NCBI GenBank assembly: GCA_018241125.1
Contig: JAFEEL010000001.1
Coordinates: 1-50,320 of the forward strand
Length of the DNA: 50,320 nucleotides
From: Pseudomonadota bacterium
GTDB lineage: Bacteria; Pseudomonadota; Gammaproteobacteria; Xanthomonadales; Xanthomonadaceae
Reading direction: 5' to 3'
The notes below the pieces were generated by a model that did no database searches, was not told the DNA's origin, and saw nothing but the letters and a program-made list of their open reading frames with translations. How positions within the stretch are numbered: position 1 is the stretch's first letter; each line of letters opens with the position of its first letter. The position numbers and the translations under genes were made by a program. This document shows, piece after piece, positions 8,402 to 16,102 of this stretch.

Positions 8402-10027
8402 ATGGCGACCGACAGCGCAGTCCACCACGACGACCACGGCCACAAGGAAGGCTTCTTCCACCGCTGGTTCATGTCCACCAATCACAAGGACATCGGTACG
8501 CTGTACCTGATTTTCTCGCTGACGATGTTCCTGATCGGCGGCAGCATGGCGATGGCCATCCGCGCCGAGCTGTTCAAGCCCGGCTTGCAGTTCTTCGAAC
8601 CGGAGTTCTTCAACCAGCTCACCACCATGCACGCGCTGGTGATGATCTTCGGCGCGGTGATGCCGGCCTTCGTGGGCCTGGCCAACTGGATGATCCCGAT
8701 GCAGATCGGCGCGCCGGACATGGCGCTGCCGCGCATGAACAACTGGTCGTTCTGGATCCTGCCGTTCGCCTTCATGATGCTGTTGATGCCCTTCGTGCTG
8801 GGCATGTTCGGCATCGGCGGCGGCGGCCCGGCCGGCGGCTGGACGATGTACCCGCCGTTGTCGATCCAGGGCGCCGACAACGTCGCCTTCGTGGTGTTCG
8901 CCATCCACATGATGGGCATCAGCTCGATCATGGGCGCGATCAACATCATCGCCACCGTGCTCAACATGCGCGCACCCGGCGTGGACCTGCTGAAGATGCC
9001 GGTATTCGTGTGGAGCTGGCTGATCACCGCCTTCCTGCTGATCGCGGTGATGCCGGTGCTGGCCGGCGCGGTGACCATGATGCTCACCGACCGCTACTTC
9101 GGCACCAGTTTCTTCAACGCCGCCGGCGGCGGTGACCCGGTGATGTACCAGCACATCTTCTGGTTCTTCGGGCACCCCGAGGTGTACATCATGATCCTGC
9201 CGGCGTTCGGGATCATCTCCGAGATCATCCCCACCTTCGCCCGCAAGCCGCTGTTCGGATATCAGGCGATGGTGTACGCGATCGCCTCGATCGCCTTCCT
9301 GAGCTTCATCGTGTGGGCGCACCACATGTTCACGGTCGGCATGCCGCTGGGCGGCGAGCTGTTCTTCATGTACTCGACCATGCTCATCGCCATCCCCACC
9401 GGCGTGAAGATCTTCAACTGGGTTTCGACCATGTGGCGCGGTTCGATGACCTTCGAAACCCCGATGCTGTTCGCCATCGCCTTCGTGATCTTGTTCATGA
9501 TCGGCGGCTTCTCCGGGGTGATGCTGGCGATGGTGCCGGCGGACTTCCAGTATCAGGACACCTATTTCGTGGTCGCGCACTTCCACTACGTGCTGGTCAG
9601 TGGCGCGGTGTTCGCGATCATGGCCGGCGTGTACTACTGGATCCCGAAGTGGACCGGGCACATGTACAACGAGACCCTGGGCAAGACCCACTTCTGGCTG
9701 AGCACGATCTTCGTCAACGTGCTGTTCTTCCCGCAGCACTTCCTCGGGCTGGCCGGCATGCCGCGGCGCATCCCGGATTACAACGTCGCCTTTGCCGACT
9801 GGAACATGGTGTCCTCGATCGGCGGCTTCGGCTTCGGCTTGAGCCAGTTGCTGTTCGTGTACATCGTGTGGAGCACCGCGCGCGGCGGCAAGAAAGCGCA
9901 GGCGCGTTCGTGGGAAGGCGCGGTCGGTCTGGAGTGGACCTTGCCTTCGCCCGCGCCACACCACAGCTTCACCACTCCGCCGGTGATCAAGGCAGGCGAT
10001 CTCGCCCATGGCGATGTCACCCACTGA
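8402..10027 (+). CDS. coxA: Cytochrome c oxidase subunit I
   Basis: 541 residues, about 12 membrane segments. The heme a ligand region is TTMHALVMIFGAVMP; the CuB/heme a3 site shows GHPEVYIMILPAFGI (His-Tyr cross-link), WAHHMFTVGM (paired His) and VAHFHYVLVSGAVF (heme His). This is an aa3-type heme-copper oxidase that reduces O2 to water and pumps protons. Start ATG 8402. The last 20 bases overlap the start of a 41-codon gene in another frame. Confidence 0.98.
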   Translation: MATDSAVHHDDHGHKEGFFHRWFMSTNHKDIGTLYLIFSLTMFLIGGSMAMAIRAELFKPGLQFFEPEFFNQLTTMHALVMIFGAVMPAFVGLANWMIPMQIGAPDMALPRMNNWSFWILPFAFMMLLMPFVLGMFGIGGGGPAGGWTMYPPLSIQGADNVAFVVFAIHMMGISSIMGAINIIATVLNMRAPGVDLLKMPVFVWSWLITAFLLIAVMPVLAGAVTMMLTDRYFGTSFFNAAGGGDPVMYQHIFWFFGHPEVYIMILPAFGIISEIIPTFARKPLFGYQAMVYAIASIAFLSFIVWAHHMFTVGMPLGGELFFMYSTMLIAIPTGVKIFNWVSTMWRGSMTFETPMLFAIAFVILFMIGGFSGVMLAMVPADFQYQDTYFVVAHFHYVLVSGAVFAIMAGVYYWIPKWTGHMYNETLGKTHFWLSTIFVNVLFFPQHFLGLAGMPRRIPDYNVAFADWNMVSSIGGFGFGLSQLLFVYIVWSTARGGKKAQARSWEGAVGLEWTLPSPAPHHSFTTPPVIKAGDLAHGDVTH

Positions 10028-10133
10028 TCTGGACCTGCAACGCGCCCGTGCCAAGCGCACGGTGGCGGTGCTGGCGGCGGTGGCGGCGACGATCTACGTG
10101 GCCTTCATCCTGCATTCGGTGCTGCACTGGTGA
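10008..10133 (+). CDS. 41-residue single-pass membrane peptide between coxA and ctaG
   Basis: Short gene reading [20 protein letters not shown], then [22 protein letters not shown] charged N terminus is followed by one membrane helix ending in HSVLHW. It overlaps the coxA 3' end and its TGA overlaps the GTG start of ctaG, so it is translationally linked on both sides, which supports real coding. A start at the second ATG (10014) would give 39 residues. Small peptides at this position occur in other proteobacterial cox operons and are thought to assist oxidase assembly; that role is inferred here from position and topology. Confidence 0.72.
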   Translation: MAMSPTDLDLQRARAKRTVAVLAAVAATIYVAFILHSVLHW

Positions 10134-10792
10134 GCGCGCCCGACGACCGCCGCGACCAGCGGCCTGCCGACCCGGCGCCGGGCGCCACAGCGCTCGCAGG
10201 CGCAGGTTCGTCGCGGGCCGGTGACACCGGCAAGCTGGTCAAGCGGCTGGCGCTGGTGCTGGTCGGCGGTTTCGTGTTCACCTTTTCGCTGGTGCCGTTG
10301 TATCGCATCGCCTGCGAAAAAGTGCTGGGCATCAAGGTACAGCCCGGGCCGGCCGGTCAGAACCGCGTGGTCGGCATGCGTGCCGACGAAAGCCGCTGGG
10401 TGACCGTGCAGTTCGATGGCAACGTGCATTCGGATCTGCTGTGGGATTTCCATCCCAGTCAGGCGAGCATGCGCGTGCATCCGGGCGAGCTGTACAAGGC
10501 CACGTTCTGGGCCAGGAACGAATCCGACCATGCCATTGTCGGCAATGCGTCGCCCTCGATCGCCCCGGACAGCGCCTCGCGTTACTTCAACAAGACCGAG
10601 TGCTTCTGCTTCACCCAGCAGACCTTGCAGCCGGGCGAAGGCAAGCTGATGCCGGTGCGCTTCATCGTCGATCCGGCGTTGCCGGCCAGCGTGCACACGC
10701 TGACCTTGGCCTACACCTTCTACGACAACCAGATCGCCACCGCCAAGCTTGCCGCACAGGCGCCGGCGGTGGCGGCGCGCACGATCCCGTAA
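10130..10792 (+). CDS. ctaG: Cytochrome c oxidase assembly protein CtaG/Cox11
   Basis: 220 residues. A cytoplasmic, disordered N terminus (1-36) precedes one membrane helix (about 37-60, [20 protein letters not shown]) and the Cox11 domain. The copper-binding motif C158-F-C160 lies in [14 protein letters not shown] and the family end LAYTFYDN is present. It delivers copper to the CuB centre of subunit I. The GTG start overlaps the preceding small gene by 4 bp. The N-terminal extension before the membrane helix is rich in Ala, Pro and Arg. Confidence 0.95.
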   Translation: MSAPDDRRDQRPADPAPGATALAGAGSSRAGDTGKLVKRLALVLVGGFVFTFSLVPLYRIACEKVLGIKVQPGPAGQNRVVGMRADESRWVTVQFDGNVHSDLLWDFHPSQASMRVHPGELYKATFWARNESDHAIVGNASPSIAPDSASRYFNKTECFCFTQQTLQPGEGKLMPVRFIVDPALPASVHTLTLAYTFYDNQIATAKLAAQAPAVAARTIP

Positions 10793-10829
10793 ACTCCACA
10801 CGCACAAGCAATCCTCAGGAAGCGTACCC

Positions 10830-11705
10830 ATGGGCAACAGCACGCACGACGACAACGTCTACTTCGTTCCGCACGGCAGCCGTTGGCCGATCTTCGGCTC
10901 GGTGGCGATGTTCACCACGATGTTCGGCGTGGCGCATTGGGTCAACGACATCGAGTGGGGCAAGCCGGTGTTCTTCGTCGGCATCGCCATGATGCTCGCC
11001 ATCTTGTTCATGTGGTTCCGCGATGTCATCCGCGAGAGCCTGTCGAAGTATTACAACAATCAGGTGGACATCTCCTTCCGCATGGGGATGCTGTGGTTCA
11101 TCTTCTCCGAAGTGATGTTCTTCGCGGCTTTCTTCGGCGCCTTGTTCTACGCCCGCAATCTTGCGGTGCCGTGGCTGGGCGGGCAGGGGCACGGCGCGCT
11201 GACCAACAACTTCCTGTGGTCGGGCTACGATGCGGCGTGGCCGACCAATGGCCCGGGCCACATCGGCGGGCATTTCGAGACCATGAGCGCGTGGGGCATC
11301 CCGCTGCTCAACACCATGATCCTGCTCACGTCCGGCGTCACGGTGACGCTGGCGCACCACTTCCTGCGCGCCGGTCGCCGCGGCCAGTTGCTGTTGTGGC
11401 TGGGGCTGACGGTGCTGCTGGGCGCCACCTTCCTGGGCTTCCAGGTGCACGAGTACATCGAGGCGTACACCAAGAACAACCTGACCCTGGACACCGGCAT
11501 CTACGGCTCGACCTTCTTCATGCTCACCGGCTTCCACGGCCTGCACGTGACCCTGGGCGCGATCATGCTGTCGGTGATCTGGCTGCGCTGCCTGCGCGGG
11601 CACTTCAACAAGGATCACCACTTCGCGTTCGAGGCGGTGGCGTGGTACTGGCACTTCGTGGACGTGGTGTGGCTGGGCCTGTTCGTGTTCGTGTACGTGC
11701 TGTAA
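10830..11705 (+). CDS. coxC: Cytochrome c oxidase subunit III
   Basis: 291 residues with about seven membrane segments. Family signatures include SFRMGMLWFIFSEVMFFAAF, GVTVTLAHHFLRAG and FHGLHVTLGAI; the protein ends WYWHFVDVVWLGLFVFVYVL. It stabilises the oxidase core and supports sustained proton pumping. ATG 10830 (MGNSTHDDNVYF) has AGGA upstream and begins the conserved part; the frame is open 27 codons further up, inside the ctaG 3' end. A hairpin terminator follows. Confidence 0.97.
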   Translation: MGNSTHDDNVYFVPHGSRWPIFGSVAMFTTMFGVAHWVNDIEWGKPVFFVGIAMMLAILFMWFRDVIRESLSKYYNNQVDISFRMGMLWFIFSEVMFFAAFFGALFYARNLAVPWLGGQGHGALTNNFLWSGYDAAWPTNGPGHIGGHFETMSAWGIPLLNTMILLTSGVTVTLAHHFLRAGRRGQLLLWLGLTVLLGATFLGFQVHEYIEAYTKNNLTLDTGIYGSTFFMLTGFHGLHVTLGAIMLSVIWLRCLRGHFNKDHHFAFEAVAWYWHFVDVVWLGLFVFVYVL

Positions 11706-11727
11706 GCACGGAGGCGAACCCTTCGCG

Positions 11728-11755
11728 AGGGCCGGCGCTGCCGGCCCTTCGCCTT
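11728..11755. terminator. Hairpin terminator after coxC, possibly bidirectional
   Basis: AGGGCCGGC (11728-11736), loop GCT, GCCGGCCCT (11740-11748), then a short T-containing tail. It lies between coxC and the converging DUF2909 gene, so it could end transcription from both sides. The U-tract is weak. Confidence 0.6.
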
Positions 11756-11771
11756 TGTCGGGCCGAGGCGA

Positions 11772-11981
11772 TCAGCGCTGCATGCCGTGCGGCTCGATCC
11801 AGCCGGTGGCAATGCCCAGGCCGATCAAGGCGATGAGCGCGATCGACAGGCCGATGCGCCAGGTCAACGAGCGCACCATGCGGTTCGACTCGCCCTTGTC
11901 GACCATCATGAAGTACAGCCCGCTGCCGAGGTTGTAGACGATCACCACGAGGAAGGCGATGATCACGACTTTCTGCCACAT
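11772..11981 (-). CDS. DUF2909 twin-transmembrane protein
   Basis: 69 residues with two membrane helices (VVIIAFLVVIVYNLGSGLYF and GLSIALIALIGLGIATGWI) and a short central loop (VDKGESNRMVRSLTWR). This matches the DUF2909 family, which commonly lies next to coxC and SURF1 genes in gammaproteobacteria. Function unproven; a role in oxidase biogenesis is inferred from conserved position. It is transcribed against the cox genes and diverges from the SURF1 gene, with a 60-bp shared spacer. Confidence 0.85.
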   Translation of the reverse strand: MWQKVVIIAFLVVIVYNLGSGLYFMMVDKGESNRMVRSLTWRIGLSIALIALIGLGIATGWIEPHGMQR

Positions 11982-12041
11982 GGGACGATTCCGTTGAGAG
12001 GAGCGGCCAGCGCATTATCGCGCCAAAGCGCGGGAGGGGCG

Positions 12042-12800
12042 ATGCGACGGGCGCTGTTGTGGCTGTTGGCGATCGCGCTGGTGGCCGGCTTCGTGCGCTT
12101 GGGGCTCTGGCAGGTGCATCGCGCCCAGTACAAGGAAAACCTGCTCGCGCAAAGCCGGCAGATTCTCAGCGAGCGCAAGCCCGATCTGCTGTCGATGGCC
12201 GCCGACGCGCCGGCGCCGGCCAGCGAAGCCGACGCCTACGAGTGGGCCGCCGGATCCGGGCATTTTCTGCCGCTGCCGCCGATCCGCTTGGACGACCAGA
12301 TCCGCAACGGCGTGGCCGGCATCCGCGTGTACCGCGTGTTCCAGCCGGACAACGCGATGCACGCCATTCTCGTCGAACTGGGCTGGCGGCCATTGCCTTC
12401 ACACGAGCAGATCCCGCCCGAGCCGGCGCCGCCGGATGTCAAGGCGATCCGCGGTTTGCTCACCCCGCCGCCGGTGGCCGGGATTCGCCTCGGCGGCAAC
12501 GGCATCCAGAAACAACCCGACGGTTCGTTGCTGCTGGTGTGGATGAACCCGGACAAGGTCGCCGAGGCGCTCAAGCTCAAGGGCGGTCTGGCCCCGCGCG
12601 TGCTGCGTCTGGATCCGACCCTGAAGATCGGCTACAAGCGTGACCTGTCGGTGCTCAGCGGCACCTTGCCGCCCGAACGGCACCGCGCTTACGCGGTGCA
12701 GTGGTTCGGGCTGGCACTGGCTTTGACGATCGTGGTGCTCGTCGTCGCCCGTCGCGACTGGCGTCGACGCCGAGGCATCGTCGCCCCGGATGACATCTGA
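12042..12800 (+). CDS. SURF1-family cytochrome oxidase assembly protein
   Basis: 252 residues with two membrane anchors, at the N terminus (LLWLLAIALVAGFVRLGLWQ) and C terminus (WFGLALALTIVVLVVAR). Signatures are the first-helix end GLWQVHRAQYK and the closing RHRAYAVQWF. SURF1 proteins help insert heme a into subunit I. Start ATG 12042 follows GGGAGGGG. The stop codon shares a base with the ATG of the next gene, so the two are translationally coupled. Confidence 0.92.
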   Translation: MRRALLWLLAIALVAGFVRLGLWQVHRAQYKENLLAQSRQILSERKPDLLSMAADAPAPASEADAYEWAAGSGHFLPLPPIRLDDQIRNGVAGIRVYRVFQPDNAMHAILVELGWRPLPSHEQIPPEPAPPDVKAIRGLLTPPPVAGIRLGGNGIQKQPDGSLLLVWMNPDKVAEALKLKGGLAPRVLRLDPTLKIGYKRDLSVLSGTLPPERHRAYAVQWFGLALALTIVVLVVARRDWRRRRGIVAPDDI

Positions 12801-13366
12801 TGACGGCCATGCCCGAAGCCCAGCGTCGCCGTGGTCGCCGTCTGGTGTTGCTGATCACCGCGCTGTTCATGGCCCCGCTGGTGGCGGCGTTGGTGCTGTA
12901 TTACCGCGACTGGCAACCCACGCACACGAAGAACTACGGGCAACTGCTGCACCCGGTGCGCGATCTGCGCGATGTGCGTTTCACCCGCGCCGATGGCAGC
13001 GCGTTCCGTTTCAACCATGAAGACCACGTCTGGCGCTTGCTCGTTGCCCCGCCGGCGAACTGTGCGGTGGCCTGCGAGCGCCTGGAAGACGCGTTGCAAC
13101 GCATCTGGATCGGTCTTGGCAACAACGCCGACAGCGTGCAACTGCTGTGGGTCGGTGCCGCGCCCACGCGGACGTTTCGCAACTTGATCGTGGTGCACGC
13201 CGATACCGGCCTGGCGCCGCGGCTGCCGGACGTGGCCACGCCCGCCGCGATCCCGGTGTACCTGGTCGACCCGACCGGCTTCCTGTTCATGCGCTACCCA
13301 CCGGGCTTCGACCCCGGCGGCCTGCGCCGCGATCTCAAGCGACTGACCGGGCAAGCCGGGATGTGA
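12800..13366 (+). CDS. Membrane-anchored thioredoxin-fold (Sco-like) protein of the cox cluster
   Basis: 188 residues. One N-terminal membrane helix (LVLLITALFMAPLVAALVLYY) precedes a periplasmic domain. A CxxxC pair in PANCAVACERLEDAL lies where Sco proteins carry their copper-binding CxxxC, and VYLVDPTGFLFMRYPPGFDP resembles the Sco C-terminal strand. I see no clear equivalent of the third Sco ligand (His). Proteins like this follow SURF1 in related genomes and are usually annotated as hypothetical. A metallochaperone or thiol-redox role in oxidase assembly is inferred. Start ATG 12800 overlaps the SURF1 stop; ATG 12809 is also possible. Confidence 0.75.
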   Translation: MTAMPEAQRRRGRRLVLLITALFMAPLVAALVLYYRDWQPTHTKNYGQLLHPVRDLRDVRFTRADGSAFRFNHEDHVWRLLVAPPANCAVACERLEDALQRIWIGLGNNADSVQLLWVGAAPTRTFRNLIVVHADTGLAPRLPDVATPAAIPVYLVDPTGFLFMRYPPGFDPGGLRRDLKRLTGQAGM

Positions 13367-13384
13367 GCCACGCTGTTCGCAGCC

Positions 13385-13747
13385 TCAACCCGGCGGCGGT
13401 CGCTGGCGCTCGATCAGCACGCCCACCGCGCGCGCGCCGCGCACCGCGCCGGGCTTGCTCAGCTTCAGTCGCAACCAGTGCACCGGGAACTCGTCGAGGA
13501 TGATTTGCGCGCAGCGCTCGGCCAGCGTTTCCACCAGCCCGAATCCCGACTCGGGAACGAACGCGATCAGGCGCTTGCTGACCGCCTTGTAGTCGAGCGT
13601 GTCGGCGATGGCGTCGGAAGCCGCCGGCACGCGGTTGTCGAAGCCCATTTCGATGTCGAACACCAGCGGCTGGCGGATCTTGCGTTCCCAATCGTAGATG
13701 CCGATCAGGGTTTCGATTTGCAGCCCTTCGATGAAGACCTTGTCCAT
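13385..13747 (-). CDS. folB: Dihydroneopterin aldolase
   Basis: 120 residues. It cleaves 7,8-dihydroneopterin to 6-hydroxymethyl-dihydropterin in folate synthesis. Signatures: IGIYDWERKIRQPLVFDIEM near the N terminus, LDYKAVSKRLIAFV, LVETLAERCAQIIL, and LKLSKPGAVRGARAVGVLIE with the catalytic-region lysine. The start at 13747 (MDKVFIEGLQ) begins the conserved protein; the frame is open upstream into a simple-sequence stretch (attggtg repeats), and no strong ribosome binding site is seen. Downstream of tsaD on the same strand, 117 bp apart. Confidence 0.93.
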   Translation of the reverse strand: MDKVFIEGLQIETLIGIYDWERKIRQPLVFDIEMGFDNRVPAASDAIADTLDYKAVSKRLIAFVPESGFGLVETLAERCAQIILDEFPVHWLRLKLSKPGAVRGARAVGVLIERQRPPPG

Positions 13748-13864
13748 GTGGCCGTGATTGGTGATTGGTGATTGGTGAATCGTGCAAACGAAAAACCGAA
13801 CACGGCAAAGTCCACGCGCCATTGCAACTCACGGGCCAATGGTCGCGCGGCACTCGGAGCTTGG

Positions 13865-14929
13865 CTACCGCGCAGTCGCCAGTCCCGAGTCCCGAGTCCC
13901 GAGCCCCGCCGGCAACGCCGGCAAACTCGCCATATCCCAGCGTGGCCGCACCTCCACCGCCGCTGCGTCGTGCAGGCCGGCGGCCAGCCGCAGCGCGCCG
14001 GCGTAGGCGATCATCGCGCCATTGTCGGTGCAAAACGCCAGCCGTGGGAAGCTCACCTTGCCGCCGCCGCGCGCCGCCTGTTCCTGCAACTTCGCGCGCA
14101 GCCGCAAGTTCGCGCCGACGCCACCGGCGACGATCAAGGTATCCATGCCGGCCGCATCCAGGGCGCGCGCGCACTTGATCGCCAGCGTATCGACCACCGC
14201 GTCCTCGAAGCCGCGGGCGATGTCGGCGCGGGTCTGCTCGGATCGGTCGGATTTCTGCCACGCCAGCAGCACCTGCGTCTTCAGCCCGGAGAAGCTCAGG
14301 TCCAGCCCGGGACGGTCGGTCATCGGGCGCGAAAATTTGTACGCGCCGGGCGTGCCGCGCTCGGCGATCCTGGCCAGATGCGGGCCGCCCGGATACGGCA
14401 GGCCCATCAGCTTGGCGGTCTTGTCGAAGGCCTCGCCGGCGGCGTCGTCCAGGCTCTCGCCGAGCAATTGGTAATCGCCGATGGCGCGCACGCCGATCAG
14501 TTGCGAATGCCCGCCCGACACCAGCAGCGCCACGAACGGCGGCTTGAGGTCGGCATCTTCCATCAACGGGGCCAGCAGGTGGCCTTCCATGTGATGCACG
14601 CCGATCGCCGGCACATCCAGCGCCCACGCCAGCGCGCGGCCCACGCCGGCGCCGACCAACAGCGCACCGATCAAACCCGGCCCGGCGGTGTAGGCCACGC
14701 CGCCCAGATCGCGCACGCTCATGCCGGCTTCGGCCAGAGTCTGCCGGATCAGCGGCAGCAGCTTGCGTACGTGGTCGCGGCTGGCCAGCTCGGGTACCAC
14801 GCCGCCGTATTGCGCGTGCAGCGCGACCTGACTGTAGAGCGCGTGCGCACGCAGCCCGGAGGCAAGGTCGTAGACCGCCACCCCGGTCTCGTCGCAGGAG
14901 GTTTCGATGCCGAGGACTGCTGGGTTCAT
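13865..14929 (-). CDS. tsaD: tRNA threonylcarbamoyladenosine synthase subunit TsaD
   Basis: 354 residues, ASKHA fold. It transfers threonylcarbamoyl to A37 of ANN-decoding tRNAs with TsaB and TsaE. Visible: opening [16 protein letters not shown], metal-binding [27 protein letters not shown] and [11 protein letters not shown]. Start ATG 14929 matches the family N terminus; the frame is open 57 codons upstream through repeat DNA. Oddity: the last residues ([13 protein letters not shown]) are encoded by heptanucleotide repeats at 13881-13908, giving a nonconserved tail. It diverges from rpsU, as is common in this group. Confidence 0.96.
   Translation of the reverse strand: MNPAVLGIETSCDETGVAVYDLASGLRAHALYSQVALHAQYGGVVPELASRDHVRKLLPLIRQTLAEAGMSVRDLGGVAYTAGPGLIGALLVGAGVGRALAWALDVPAIGVHHMEGHLLAPLMEDADLKPPFVALLVSGGHSQLIGVRAIGDYQLLGESLDDAAGEAFDKTAKLMGLPYPGGPHLARIAERGTPGAYKFSRPMTDRPGLDLSFSGLKTQVLLAWQKSDRSEQTRADIARGFEDAVVDTLAIKCARALDAAGMDTLIVAGGVGANLRLRAKLQEQAARGGGKVSFPRLAFCTDNGAMIAYAGALRLAAGLHDAAAVEVRPRWDMASLPALPAGLGTRDSGLATAR
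13881..13908. repeat. Heptanucleotide repeat (AGTCCCG)3 plus one variant unit, inside the tsaD 3' end
   Basis: Three exact AGTCCCG units and one AGCCCCG unit. The array crosses the last codons of tsaD, so gain or loss of a unit would shift the frame of only the final residues. Confidence 0.85.
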
Positions 14930-14950
14930 GCGGCTTGCCCTCGTTGCGTA

Positions 14951-15041
14951 GAAGCGGCTTCTGGCCGCGATTGCCTTGGGAGCGGCATCCGTCCGCGACG
15001 CCCTGCCGCGATTCCCTGTGGGAGCGGCGTCCCGCCGCGAC
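14951..15041. repeat. Imperfect copies of a dispersed GGGAGCGGC/GCCGCGA repeat
   Basis: Three related units in the tsaD-rpsU spacer: AGCGGCTTCTGGCCGCGA, GGGAGCGGCATCC...CCGCGACG and TGTGGGAGCGGC...GCCGCGACG. Similar sequence occurs near 5704 (TTGGGAGCGGCCT) and in the purC-rpe spacer at 33403-33430 (GCCGCTCCCACAAA). They form short imperfect hairpins. They lie upstream of the candidate rpsU promoter. Confidence 0.65.
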
Positions 15042-15081
15042 GCTCTGCCAACCACCACCGATTCCTGAAATCGGGCTTGGC

Positions 15082-15111
15082 TTGCGTCGCGCCACGCCAT
15101 TCCGGTATCAT
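15082..15111 (+). promoter_or_regulatory. Candidate sigma-70 promoter of rpsU
   Basis: -35 TTGCGT (15082-15087), 18-bp spacer, -10 TATCAT (15106-15111). Transcription would start near 15118, about 42 bases before the rpsU ATG at 15160. It is the best promoter-like sequence in the tsaD-rpsU divergent spacer. Confidence 0.55.
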
Positions 15112-15159
15112 ACGCGGCTCGCCCGTCCTTCTGGACGGTTTTCAGTCTCCGGAGTCTCC

Positions 15160-15375
15160 ATGCCGTCCGTCAAAGTCCGCGAAAACGAGCCCTTCGAGTT
15201 TGCGCTGCGCCGCTTCAAGCGCACCTGCGAGAAGGCTGGCGTCCTCGCCGAAACCCGCAAGCGCGAGTTCTACGAGAAGCCCACGCAGGAGCGCAAGCGC
15301 AAGGCCGCCGCCGCGGTGAAGCGCCAGATCCGCCGTTCCTCGCGCGACGTGACCAAGCGCCAGCGGTTGTACTGA
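15160..15375 (+). CDS. rpsU: 30S ribosomal protein bS21
   Basis: 71 residues, the full family length: [20 protein letters not shown]..., with [20 protein letters not shown] and a basic C terminus ending KRQRLY. It binds the small subunit near the mRNA 3'-end interaction site and aids initiation. The start has CCGGAG upstream. A clear terminator follows, so rpsU may be largely a separate transcript from yqeY-dnaG, with read-through for the classic rpsU-dnaG linkage. Confidence 0.98.
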   Translation: MPSVKVRENEPFEFALRRFKRTCEKAGVLAETRKREFYEKPTQERKRKAAAAVKRQIRRSSRDVTKRQRLY

Positions 15376-15392
15376 TCGACGCGATTCGAGCG

Positions 15393-15425
15393 AAAGCCGG
15401 CCACGCTCCGCGTCGCCGGCTTTTT
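15393..15425 (+). terminator. Rho-independent terminator after rpsU
   Basis: Perfect 9-bp stem AAAGCCGGC (15393-15401) / GCCGGCTTT (15415-15423), with a 13-base loop and a T-run (15421-15425). It follows the rpsU stop by 17 bases and would attenuate transcription into yqeY-dnaG. Confidence 0.85.
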
Positions 15426-15508
15426 GCGTTTCTGGGGACTGTATCGAGACGAATCCGCGCTCTTGCTCGTCATTGACCGGCTTGGCCGTTGTGAAGCACT
15501 TCCGCGTT

Positions 15509-15573
15509 GGCGGGAATCGCTTCTGAACGACATCGGATTCCTCCTGAAGAGCGATTCCCGCCTTCGCGGGAAT
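15509..15573. repeat. Inverted repeat and hairpin in the rpsU-yqeY spacer
   Basis: GGCGGGAATCGCT (15509-15521) is perfectly complementary to AGCGATTCCCGCC (15550-15562). The right arm also forms a compact local hairpin, ATTCCCGC-cttc-GCGGGAAT (15554-15573). The two folds are mutually exclusive. It resembles widespread ATTCCCGC-type intergenic repeats. The rest of the 249-bp spacer (15376-15624) shows only the terminator described separately. Confidence 0.75.
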
Positions 15574-15624
15574 GACGTACGAGATCAATTCGTTTTGATG
15601 CCTGTGAAACATCTGGAGTAGTCC

Positions 15625-16071
15625 ATGTCCCTGAAAGCCCGCCTCACCGACGACATGAAAGCCGCGATGAAATCCGGCGACAAGCAGCGTCTGGGTGTGA
15701 TCCGCCTGATCCTGGCTGCGGTCAAGCAGCGCGAGGTGGACGAGCGCATCGTGCTCGACGACGCGCAGGTGCTGGCCGCGCTGGAGAAGATGCTCAAGCA
15801 GCGCAAGGATTCGGTCGCGCAGTACGAAGCCGCCGCACGCGAGGACCTGGCGCAGGTCGAGCGCGATGAAATCGTGGTGATCCAGACGTATCTGCCGCAG
15901 CAGATGTCCGCCGATGAACTGGCCGCCGAAGTCGCCGCCGCGATCGCGGCATCCGGCGCGACCGGCCCGGCGGACATGGGCAAGGTGATGGCCGTGCTCA
16001 AGCCGAAGATCGCTGGCCGCGCCGACATGGGGCAGGCTTCGGCGCTGGTGAAGCACAAACTCGCCGGATGA
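15625..16071 (+). CDS. GatB/YqeY domain-containing protein
   Basis: 148 residues, the full length for stand-alone YqeY proteins: MSLKARLTDDMKAAMKSGDK opening, ILAAVKQREVDER, helical middle, and GPADMGKVMAVLKPKIAGRADMG near the C terminus. The domain is related to the tRNA-binding tail of GatB; the cellular role is not firmly known. It lies between rpsU and dnaG, a common arrangement, and 31 bp upstream of dnaG. Confidence 0.94.
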   Translation: MSLKARLTDDMKAAMKSGDKQRLGVIRLILAAVKQREVDERIVLDDAQVLAALEKMLKQRKDSVAQYEAAAREDLAQVERDEIVVIQTYLPQQMSADELAAEVAAAIAASGATGPADMGKVMAVLKPKIAGRADMGQASALVKHKLAG

Positions 16072-16102
16072 TGCGCGCGGGACGTTGCACTAAGCTGCTG
16101 GC

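Noticed and set aside
7238-10060. Very long open frame on the minus strand (940 codons) opposite the cox genes, and many similar frames elsewhere
   Set aside because: High GC at codon position 3 of the real genes keeps antisense frames open. The translations are low-complexity His/Arg/Ala/Asp-rich sequence without any family motif, while the plus strand holds clear cox genes.
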